Shown one piece after another: positions 8,301-15,697 of a DNA stretch of 64,000 bases. Made by a program: the position numbers and the translations under genes. Numbering within the stretch: the first letter of the stretch is position 1; the number at the start of each line of letters is the position of its first letter. This DNA comes from Hydrogenophaga sp. (lineage in GTDB: Bacteria > Pseudomonadota > Gammaproteobacteria > Burkholderiales > Burkholderiaceae_C). Location of the stretch: positions 248,001-312,000 of the forward strand of contig NZ_JAUCZF010000002.1 in NCBI RefSeq assembly GCF_030373245.1. Direction: 5' to 3'. Below the pieces are notes generated by a model, which was given only the letters and a program-made list of their open reading frames with translations, was not told the origin of the DNA and did not search any database.

Positions 8301-11261
8301 ATGATGCTGACCAAAAAAACCTCTGGTGCCCATGGCACCCGCTCGCACAACTCGCTTGTGCACAGCCTGCAGCGTGGCCTCTCGGCCGCATTGCCCACCA
8401 TGGACCGCCGTGGTTTCCTGCGCCGCTCCGGTCTGGGCGTTGGCGTCGGACTGGCTGCCTCTCAGCTCGCGCTGGTGAAGAAGGCCGATGCTGCGGGTGC
8501 GAAGTCCGCTGACGGCACCGGCAAGATCGAAGTCAAGCGCACCATCTGCACCCACTGCTCGGTGGGCTGCGCGACGGATGCCATCGTGGAAAACGGTGTC
8601 TGGACCCGGCAGGAGCCCGTGTTCGATTCGCCCATCAATCTCGGCGCGCATTGCGCCAAGGGCGCAGCCCTGCGTGAGCACGGTCACGGCGAGTACCGCC
8701 TTCGTTACCCGATGAAGCTGGTCAACGGAAAGTACCAGCGCATCAGCTGGGATACCGCGCTGGAAGAGATCAGCGCCAAGATGAAAGAGTTGCGCACGGC
8801 CAGTGGCCCGGATTCGGTCTACTTCGTGGGTTCCTCCAAGCACAACAACGAGCAGGCCTATCTGCTGCGCAAGTTTGTGAGCTTCTGGGGCACCAACAAC
8901 TGCGATCACCAGGCGCGCATCTGCCACTCCACCACGGTGGCTGGCGTCGCGAACACCTGGGGCTACGGCGCCATGACCAACTCGTACAACGACATGCAGA
9001 ACAGCAAGTGCGCGTTGTACATCGGCTCTAACGCCGCCGAGGCGCACCCGGTGTCCATGTTGCACATGCTGCACGCCAAAGAAATCGGTTGCAAGATGAT
9101 CGTGGTTGATCCGCGCTTCACCCGCACGGCGGCCAAGGCAGACGAATACGTGCGCATCCGGTCCGGCACCGACATTCCGTTCCTGTTTGGTTTGGCGTAC
9201 CACATCTTCAAGAACGGCTGGGAAGACAAGCAGTACATCAACGACCGCGTTTACGGCATGGAAGCGGTCAAGGCCGACATCATGGCCAAGTGGACGCCCG
9301 ACAAGGTCGAAGAGGCCTGTGGCGTGGGCGAGGCTCAAATGCTCAAGGTGGCCAAGATGATGGCCGAGGCCAAGCCTGCCACCATCGTCTGGTGCATGGG
9401 TCAGACGCAACACACCATCGGCAACGCCATGGTGCGTGCATCCTGCATCCTGCAGCTGGCCCTGGGCAACGTCGGCAAGAGCGGGGGCGGCACCAATATC
9501 TTCCGCGGCCACGACAACGTGCAGGGCGCGACCGACGTCGGCCCCAACCCCGATTCGCTGCCGGGCTACTATGGCCTGGCCGAGGGCTCCTGGAAGCACT
9601 ACGCCAAGGTTTGGGGCGTCGAGTTCGACTGGATCAAGTCGCAGTACGCCGAGGGCATGATGACCAAGCCGGGCATCACGGTGTCGCGCTGGATCGACGG
9701 TGTGCTGGAGAACAACGAGCTGATTGATCAGGAGTCCAACCTGCGCGGTGTGTTCTTCTGGGGTCATGCGCCCAACTCGCAGACCCGCGGTTTGGAGATG
9801 AAGCGCGCCATGGACAAGCTGGATTTGCTGGTGGTGGTGGACCCGTATCCATCGGCCACTGCATCGATGGCGGCCATGCCCGGCAAGCCGGAGGACCTGA
9901 ACCCCAACCGCGCGGTCTACCTGCTGCCTGCAGCCACGCAGTTCGAGACCAGTGGATCCTGCACCGCTTCAAACCGCTCCATCCAGTGGCGCGAGCAGGT
10001 GATTGAGCCGCTGTGGGAGAGCCGCAGCGACCACATGATCATGCATCAGTTTGCCGAAAAGCTGGGCTTCGGTGCCGAGCTGTCGAAGAACTTCAAGATG
10101 CAGAAGGTCAAGGGCATGGACGAGCCCGTGATCGAAGACATCCTGCGCGAAATCAACGCCTCGGTCTGGACCATTGGCTACACCGGCCAGACCCCGGAGC
10201 GACTGAAGGCGCACATGCGCAACATGGCCGCGTTTGACGTCAAGTCGCTCAAGTGCAAAGGCACGGTGATCGACAAGGAGACCGGTTACGACATGAGCGG
10301 TGACTACTTCGGTCTGCCTTGGCCATGTTTTGGCACCGCTGCCATCAAGCACCCCGGTTCGCCTAACTTGTACGACACCTCCAAGCACGTCATGGACGGT
10401 GGCGGCAACTTCCGCGCCAACTTTGGCGTGGAGCGCGACGGTGTGAGCCTGCTGGCCGAAGATGGATCGCACTCGGTGGGCGCCGAAATCACCACCGGCT
10501 ATCCCGAATTCGACCACGTGCTGCTCAAGAAGCTGGGCTGGTGGGATGACCTGACCGATGCCGAAAAGACGGCAGCCGAGGGCAAGAACTGGAAGACCGA
10601 TCTCTCTGGTGGTATTCAGCGCGTGTGCATGGCGCACGGCTGTCACCCGTTTGGCAACGCGAAGGCGCGCGCCGTGGTCTGGAACTTCCCAGATGCGATT
10701 CCGCAGCACCGTGAGGCGCTGTACGGCATTCGTCCCGACCTGGTGGCCAAGTACCCCAGCCACGACGACCAGAAGACCCGCTGGCGCCTGCCCATCCTGT
10801 ACAAGTCGCTGCAGCAGAAAAACGTGGACGACAAGGTGCACGAGAAGTACCCGTTGATCATGACCTCGGGTCGTCTGGTCGAGTACGAGGGCGGTGGCGA
10901 AGAAACGCGCTCCAACCCCTGGCTGGCCGAGCTGCAGCAGGAGATGTTTGTCGAGCTCAACCCGGCCACGGCGACTGCGCGGGGCATCCGCAACGGCGAG
11001 CGGGTCTGGGTCACCAGCCCAACCGGTGCGCGCATCAACGTGCAGGCGCTGGTGACCGAGCGGGTCAGCCCAGACACGGTTTTCCTGCCGTTCCACTTCT
11101 CCGGCCACTGGCAGGGCGTGGACATGAAGCCGTACTACCCCGATGGCGCCATGCCGGTGGTCCGTGGTGAGGCGGTGAACACCGCCACAACCTACGGCTA
11201 CGACATCGTGACCATGATGCAAGAGACCAAGTCCACCGTTTGCAACGTCGAAAAAGCCTGA
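8301..11261 (+). CDS. fdhA: Formate dehydrogenase catalytic subunit, Tat-exported, molybdenum or tungsten bis-MGD
   Basis: A 986-residue protein that oxidises formate to CO2, probably on the periplasmic face. A Tat leader with DRRGFLRRSG lies at residues 35-44. One 4Fe-4S cluster is bound by CTHCSVGC (83-90) and Cys118. The metal ligand is Cys208 in CDHQARICHSTTVAG, with the catalytic His next to it; the codon is TGC, so this is a Cys enzyme, not a selenoprotein. The C-terminal molydopterin dinucleotide-binding domain covers roughly residues 850-985 (LIMTSGRLVEYEGGGEETRS). It is followed after 10 bases by the beta subunit. The choice between Mo and W cannot be made from sequence. Confidence 0.95.
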   Translation: MMLTKKTSGAHGTRSHNSLVHSLQRGLSAALPTMDRRGFLRRSGLGVGVGLAASQLALVKKADAAGAKSADGTGKIEVKRTICTHCSVGCATDAIVENGVWTRQEPVFDSPINLGAHCAKGAALREHGHGEYRLRYPMKLVNGKYQRISWDTALEEISAKMKELRTASGPDSVYFVGSSKHNNEQAYLLRKFVSFWGTNNCDHQARICHSTTVAGVANTWGYGAMTNSYNDMQNSKCALYIGSNAAEAHPVSMLHMLHAKEIGCKMIVVDPRFTRTAAKADEYVRIRSGTDIPFLFGLAYHIFKNGWEDKQYINDRVYGMEAVKADIMAKWTPDKVEEACGVGEAQMLKVAKMMAEAKPATIVWCMGQTQHTIGNAMVRASCILQLALGNVGKSGGGTNIFRGHDNVQGATDVGPNPDSLPGYYGLAEGSWKHYAKVWGVEFDWIKSQYAEGMMTKPGITVSRWIDGVLENNELIDQESNLRGVFFWGHAPNSQTRGLEMKRAMDKLDLLVVVDPYPSATASMAAMPGKPEDLNPNRAVYLLPAATQFETSGSCTASNRSIQWREQVIEPLWESRSDHMIMHQFAEKLGFGAELSKNFKMQKVKGMDEPVIEDILREINASVWTIGYTGQTPERLKAHMRNMAAFDVKSLKCKGTVIDKETGYDMSGDYFGLPWPCFGTAAIKHPGSPNLYDTSKHVMDGGGNFRANFGVERDGVSLLAEDGSHSVGAEITTGYPEFDHVLLKKLGWWDDLTDAEKTAAEGKNWKTDLSGGIQRVCMAHGCHPFGNAKARAVVWNFPDAIPQHREALYGIRPDLVAKYPSHDDQKTRWRLPILYKSLQQKNVDDKVHEKYPLIMTSGRLVEYEGGGEETRSNPWLAELQQEMFVELNPATATARGIRNGERVWVTSPTGARINVQALVTERVSPDTVFLPFHFSGHWQGVDMKPYYPDGAMPVVRGEAVNTATTYGYDIVTMMQETKSTVCNVEKA

Positions 11262-11271
11262 GGAGTCCACG

Positions 11272-11874
11272 ATGGCACGAATGAAATTTATCTGCGACGC
11301 CGAGCGCTGCATTGAATGCAATGGCTGCGTCACCGCCTGCAAGAACGAGCATGAAGTGCCCTGGGGTGTGAACCGCCGCCGTGTGGTCACGCTCAACGAT
11401 GGTGTGCCTGGCGAAAAGTCGATCTCGGTGGCCTGCATGCACTGCAGCGACGCACCCTGCATGGCGGTCTGCCCGGTCAACTGCTTCTACCGCACCGACG
11501 AAGGCGTGGTGCTGCATGACAAGGATGTGTGCATCGGCTGTGGCTACTGCTCCTACGCCTGCCCATTTGGCGCACCGCAGTTCCCCTCTGCTGGCACCTT
11601 CGGGGTGCGCGGCAAGATGGATAAGTGCACCTTCTGTGCCGGTGGCCCTGAGGCTCATGGCAGTCAGGACGAGTTCGACAAGTACGGGCGCAACCGCCTG
11701 GCTGAAGGCAAGCTGCCGGCGTGCGCAGAAATGTGTTCGACCAAAGCGCTGCTCGCCGGTGATGGCGACGTGGTCGCTGACATCTTCCGCAACCGGGTGC
11801 TCACGCGCGGCAAGGGCGCAGAAGTCTGGGGCTGGGGCACTGCTTACGGCACAGCACAAGGACAGAAATCATGA
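11272..11874 (+). CDS. fdhB: Formate dehydrogenase iron-sulfur subunit (Fdh3B-type)
   Basis: A 200-residue ferredoxin-like subunit with four 4Fe-4S motifs in the usual order: CIECNGCVTAC (residues 13-23), CMHCSDAPCMAVCP, CIGCGYCSYACP, and CTFCAGG with CAEMC. It relays electrons from FdhA to the cytochrome b subunit. It lacks its own Tat signal and would be exported with FdhA. The gene has a GAGTCC/AGGAG type site before ATG 11272 and overlaps the following lipoprotein gene by four bases (ATGA). Confidence 0.95.
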   Translation: MARMKFICDAERCIECNGCVTACKNEHEVPWGVNRRRVVTLNDGVPGEKSISVACMHCSDAPCMAVCPVNCFYRTDEGVVLHDKDVCIGCGYCSYACPFGAPQFPSAGTFGVRGKMDKCTFCAGGPEAHGSQDEFDKYGRNRLAEGKLPACAEMCSTKALLAGDGDVVADIFRNRVLTRGKGAEVWGWGTAYGTAQGQKS

Positions 11875-12128
11875 TGCGACGCTTCTCTCTCATTTCGCTG
11901 GCGTGTGCCGGGCTGCTGGGCCTGGCGGCCTGCGGTCAGTCTGCCCAGGAAAACGCCACCGGCCAGGCGATCAAGGACGATGGTGCGCCGTACACCGGTG
12001 TGGGGCAGAGCCAGTACGCCCAGGGCGGCTGGAAGGCTGGGGATCGCAACAGCTGGGAGCAGCAGCTCAAGACCCGGGCCCAGTACGGTCAAAACGATTA
12101 CCAGCGCATCGGTGCGCAGCAACCCTGA
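11871..12128 (+). CDS. Small lipoprotein within the fdh operon
   Basis: An 85-residue protein with a bacterial lipoprotein signal: basic start MMRR, hydrophobic run and lipobox LAAC (Cys22), giving a mature protein of about 64 residues rich in Gln, Asn, Gly and Tyr (for example DGAPYTGVGQSQYAQGGW). There is no recognised domain or cofactor motif. It begins inside the stop of fdhB and ends nine bases before fdhC, so it is made with the enzyme. A role in anchoring or assembling the periplasmic complex is plausible but not shown. Confidence 0.8.
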   Translation: MMRRFSLISLACAGLLGLAACGQSAQENATGQAIKDDGAPYTGVGQSQYAQGGWKAGDRNSWEQQLKTRAQYGQNDYQRIGAQQP

Positions 12129-12137
12129 GGCTTCTCC

Positions 12138-13343
12138 ATGCCATTCCAACCGAATACTCGTTGGCGTTCTTTGGCGTTGGCCGCGTTGCTGGGGTTGAGC
12201 GTTGGCTGGGTCCAGGCCCAGGCGCTCAAGGTCGATCCGGTGCAGGACGATCCGCCACCCGCGGCAGCCCCGGCTCAACCTGCCGCGCAGACAGGCGGCA
12301 TCCGCAGCGCCAACATCTTTGAGATCGCGCCCGGTGCAGACACCGACCCCAACTACGGCAGTCAGAGCAATGCCGAGCGCGGCCAGGTCCAGCCAGGCAA
12401 CAACGCGCCCATGTGGCGCGATGTGAGCAAGGGCGTGACTGGCGTGACCAGCCTGCCGTATCTGGAGGCTGGCAACCTGATTCAGGGCTTTGTGCAGTAC
12501 CCGGGCTCTCGTCACACCACCGCTGGCGAGGCTTGGCGACAGGTGCGAAACAACTGGATCATTCCTTACGGCGGATCCCTGCTGGTCATTGCGCTGGTAG
12601 CGGTGGGGCTGTTTTATTTGCGCAAGGGCACGATCCCTCTGCACGGCCAGGAAACGGGTCGGGTCATCGAGCGTTTCACGTACGTGGAACGCGCGGCTCA
12701 TTGGGTCAATGCCATTGCCTTCGTCGTGCTGGCGGTTTCGGGCATCGTCATGGCCTTCGGCAAGTTTTTCTTGCTGCCGGTCATTGGCCCCACGCTGTTC
12801 GGCTGGCTGACGTACGCGCTGAAGAACGCTCACAACTTCGCAGGCCCGCTGTTTGCTGTGTCGTTGGTGGTGGTGATTGTTACTTTTGTGCGCGACAACC
12901 TGCCGTCCAAGGGCGACCTCACCTGGTTGCTGAAGGGCGGGGGATTGCTGGGTGACCACGAGGTGCCTTCGCACCGCTTCAACGCGGGTGAAAAGGTGCT
13001 GTTCTGGGGTGGCGTGTTCGTCCTGGGGCTGGTGGTGGTCGCTTCGGGCTTGTTCCTCAACCATCTGGTGCCGGTGTTCGAGTACACCCGCGGCAACATG
13101 CAAGTCGCACACATGGTGCATGCCGTGGCTTCGGTGCTGATGATGGCGATGTTCATTGGCCATATCTACATGGGTACCGTGGGCATGCAAGGTGCGTACA
13201 AGGCCATGAAGACCGGTTATGTCGACGAGACTTGGGCCAAGGAGCACCACGAACTCTGGTACGACGACATCAAGGCTGGGAAGATTCCCGCCCATCGCAC
13301 CCCGGGCCAGGAAGGCCCGGCCGGTGAGCCCGTCAAAGCCTGA
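12138..13343 (+). CDS. fdhC: Formate dehydrogenase cytochrome b556 gamma subunit
   Basis: A 401-residue membrane subunit that takes electrons from FdhB to the quinone pool. A cleavable signal (residues 1-28, ending VQAQA) is followed by a Pro/Ala/Gln-rich periplasmic extension to about residue 130. The cytochrome b domain has membrane helices near 145-160, 195-215, 235-255, 290-310 and 325-350. Probable heme His residues occur in RAAHWVNA, NAHNFAG, MVHAVASV and FIGHIYMG. The signature RNNWIIPYGGSLL precedes the first helix. It lies nine bases after the lipoprotein gene. Confidence 0.93.
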   Translation: MPFQPNTRWRSLALAALLGLSVGWVQAQALKVDPVQDDPPPAAAPAQPAAQTGGIRSANIFEIAPGADTDPNYGSQSNAERGQVQPGNNAPMWRDVSKGVTGVTSLPYLEAGNLIQGFVQYPGSRHTTAGEAWRQVRNNWIIPYGGSLLVIALVAVGLFYLRKGTIPLHGQETGRVIERFTYVERAAHWVNAIAFVVLAVSGIVMAFGKFFLLPVIGPTLFGWLTYALKNAHNFAGPLFAVSLVVVIVTFVRDNLPSKGDLTWLLKGGGLLGDHEVPSHRFNAGEKVLFWGGVFVLGLVVVASGLFLNHLVPVFEYTRGNMQVAHMVHAVASVLMMAMFIGHIYMGTVGMQGAYKAMKTGYVDETWAKEHHELWYDDIKAGKIPAHRTPGQEGPAGEPVKA

Positions 13344-13380
13344 TCGCTTTGGTTCAGAAGAACAGCCCAGGAACATTGCC

Positions 13381-13683
13381 ATGAAACATTTCCTTTTTGC
13401 GTCTGCCCTTTTGTTCTCCTTGTCGGCCCAGGCCAAGCTTCCCGCGCCGGTCATGGACGATGCAGCCAAGGCGAAAGCGGCCGAAGCCAAGGCCAAGGCC
13501 GACCACGGCAACAAGGTAGGTGCCTACAAGCTCTGCCAGTGGCAGGACAAAGCGGCGAGCGCCTATTTCAAGAACGCTTCTACGGCTGGCAAGACCGTCA
13601 AGCCTCCGGTGGCCACGGCACCTTGCGTCGATCCCGGTCCGTTCGTGCCGCCGGTGGCTGCTGCTGCTGCGCCCAAGTCCTGA
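13381..13683 (+). CDS. Small exported protein at the end of the fdh operon
   Basis: A 100-residue protein with a clear signal peptide (MKHFLFASALLFSLSAQA) and a mature region of about 82 residues. It has an Ala/Lys-rich helix (AKAKAAEAKAKAD), then KLCQWQDKAA and ATAPCVDPG, so two Cys that could pair in the periplasm, and an Ala/Pro tail. No family is recognised. It starts 37 bases after fdhC and is followed by a terminator, so it closes the operon. Confidence 0.75.
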   Translation: MKHFLFASALLFSLSAQAKLPAPVMDDAAKAKAAEAKAKADHGNKVGAYKLCQWQDKAASAYFKNASTAGKTVKPPVATAPCVDPGPFVPPVAAAAAPKS

Positions 13684-13718
13684 GGCCTCGGCCACACGGT
13701 TCCAGACCGTGCACAGGT

Positions 13719-13740
13719 AAAAGGCCTTCGGGCCTTTTTT
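13719..13740 (+). terminator. Rho-independent terminator of the fdh operon
   Basis: An AAGGCC stem, TTCG loop and GGCCTT stem are followed by a run of T. It lies 36 bases after the last fdh-operon stop codon. Confidence 0.9.
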
Positions 13741-13833
13741 CTTGTCGACTGGCAGTGCTGCTTGCGGCCCTCTTGTCAGGGGGGTTCTGCAGCTGATCTC
13801 ATACTGACGGTCTTTTTGCCGAACTTACTCGTC

Positions 13834-14772
13834 ATGTCCACTACCGACACACCAGTCCCCTCACCATCCGAGTTCATGGCCAGCGGCGGCCTGCCTGAGC
13901 TGACCCAGGCTCAGGCACCGCTGACCCAGACGGTGGCGGTGGTCAATGAATTCGGGCAGCACGGTACCGTGTCTATCCCGGCCGAGCGCGATCTCACGGT
14001 GTACGTCGACAAGCGCGAGCTGGTGACCTTGATGACCCTGGGCGCGCATCCGGAGTGGCTGGTGCTGGGCTATCTGCTGAACCAGCGGCTGGTGGGTTCG
14101 GTGGAGGAGATCGAGTCGATCACGGTCGACTGGGAGGTGAATGCCGCTTCGGTGAAGACCCGTCATGGCATCGAGCGCATCGAAGAGCGCACAGCCAAGC
14201 GCGTAGTGACCACGGGCTGCGGGCAGGGCAGCGTGTTCGGTAACCTGATGGACGAGATCGACAACATTCGCCTGCCTGATGATGTGGTGCTGCGCCAGTC
14301 GCAGCTGTATGGCATCGTCAACGCCATTCGCCTGAAGGAGAGCACCTACAAGTCAGCCGGCTCGGTGCACGCCTGTGCGCTGTTTCTCGACGATACCCTG
14401 CAACTGTTCGTGGAAGACGTGGGGCGCCACAACGCGGTGGACACCATCGCTGGCTGGATGGCGTTGAACGCGTGCTTTTCGCAGAACGGTGACGGCCCTC
14501 CCCAAGGGCAAAAAGTCTTCTACACCACCGGTCGCCTCACCAGCGAGATGGTCATCAAGTCGGCTCAGATGGGGGTGGCGGTGGTGGTCTCTCGCAGTGG
14601 CATCACCCAGATGGGGCTGGATGTGGCGCAGCAGGTAGGCTTGTGCGCCATCGGGCGGGCCACCAACAAGCGATTCCTCTGCTACGCAAATGCACAGCGT
14701 TTGATCATGGACGCGATGCCCGCTGAGCCTTCGATCACAGTGCCGGGCGAACGCGTCTCCAGCGACGTCTGA
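13834..14772 (+). CDS. fdhD: Formate dehydrogenase accessory sulfurtransferase
   Basis: A 312-residue FdhD-family protein. FdhD passes sulfur from a cysteine desulfurase to the Mo/W-bis-MGD cofactor before its insertion into FdhA. The core shows [19 protein letters not shown], then [11 protein letters not shown], and the C-terminal [22 protein letters not shown] nucleotide-site region (split here). Where the E. coli protein has a CxxC pair, this one shows only Cys129 in the GCGQG motif. ATG 13834 gives the family-like N-terminus. It has its own unit after the operon terminator. Confidence 0.92.
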   Translation: MSTTDTPVPSPSEFMASGGLPELTQAQAPLTQTVAVVNEFGQHGTVSIPAERDLTVYVDKRELVTLMTLGAHPEWLVLGYLLNQRLVGSVEEIESITVDWEVNAASVKTRHGIERIEERTAKRVVTTGCGQGSVFGNLMDEIDNIRLPDDVVLRQSQLYGIVNAIRLKESTYKSAGSVHACALFLDDTLQLFVEDVGRHNAVDTIAGWMALNACFSQNGDGPPQGQKVFYTTGRLTSEMVIKSAQMGVAVVVSRSGITQMGLDVAQQVGLCAIGRATNKRFLCYANAQRLIMDAMPAEPSITVPGERVSSDV

Positions 14773-14870
14773 ATCGGGACACGGCGGTCCTACACTTGGG
14801 CGCTTCATGCCCACAGGCGTTGACCCGTGCCGCATCAAGTGATCGATGCAGCCACCCCAGAAAGTCCCCC

Positions 14871-15503
14871 ATGAGCCGAGACGTCCACGTCATCAACCAT
14901 CCCCTGGTCCAGCACAAGCTCACGCTGATGCGCCGCAAGGACACCAGCACCAAGAGCTTTCGCGAGCTGGCGCACGAGATCAGCATCCTGCTCGCTTATG
15001 AGCTCACGCGCGACATGCCGATGCAGGAGATCCAGATCGAGACTCCGCTGGAGACCATGACCTCGCGCATCATCGACGGCAAAAAGGTGGTGCTGGCCTC
15101 CATCCTGCGTGCGGGCAACGGCTTTCTCGACGGCATGCTGCAGGTGCTGCCGGCTGCGCGCGTGGGTCATATTGGCCTCTACCGCGACCCGGCCACGCTG
15201 CAGGCGGTCGAGTACTACTTCAAGATGCCCCAGGACATGGGTGAGCGCGACGTGATCGTGCTCGACCCCATGCTGGCCACTGGCAACTCGGCGGTGGCTG
15301 CGGTCACGCGCCTGAAGGCTACCGGCCCGCGATCGATCCGCTTCGTCTGCCTTGTTTCCTGCCCCGAAGGCATCCAGACCTTTCACGAACACCATCCGGA
15401 CGTGCCCATCTACACGCCGGCCATCGACCGCGGACTGAACGAACACGGCTACATCGTGCCCGGCTTGGGCGACGCGGGTGACAGGATTTTCGGCACGAAG
15501 TAG
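14871..15503 (+). CDS. upp: Uracil phosphoribosyltransferase
   Basis: A 210-residue enzyme that makes UMP from uracil and PRPP in pyrimidine salvage. The N-terminus ([17 protein letters not shown]) and the PRPP loop ([16 protein letters not shown]) are characteristic, and the C-terminus has the [21 protein letters not shown] uracil-binding region (split here). Length matches the family (about 208). ATG 14871 gives the standard start MSRDVHV. It stands alone between fdhD and the permease gene. Confidence 0.95.
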   Translation: MSRDVHVINHPLVQHKLTLMRRKDTSTKSFRELAHEISILLAYELTRDMPMQEIQIETPLETMTSRIIDGKKVVLASILRAGNGFLDGMLQVLPAARVGHIGLYRDPATLQAVEYYFKMPQDMGERDVIVLDPMLATGNSAVAAVTRLKATGPRSIRFVCLVSCPEGIQTFHEHHPDVPIYTPAIDRGLNEHGYIVPGLGDAGDRIFGTK

Positions 15504-15697
15504 GCTCACCCGTCCTCCGTCGCTTCGCTGCGCCCCTCAAGAGCCAACGCTGGCCGACCGGCGGAGCTGGATCGGCGGCGACTGTCGTGAAGTCGTTTCC
15601 ATGCAGGGCGTATTGATCCCAGCAGTTCGCTTGTGCCGTGTTGGCGCTGAATAGGCCGTTTTCGGCGTGGCTGGTGCGGATGCGATAAGGTCTCGCC

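Noticed and set aside
8920..8925. Selenocysteine in FdhA
   Set aside because: The metal-ligand codon is TGC (Cys); no in-frame TGA and no SECIS-like hairpin directly after it.
8250..11480. Two long minus-strand frames over fdhA
   Set aside because: They mirror the fdhA codons, have His/Gln/Val-rich composition and no domain.
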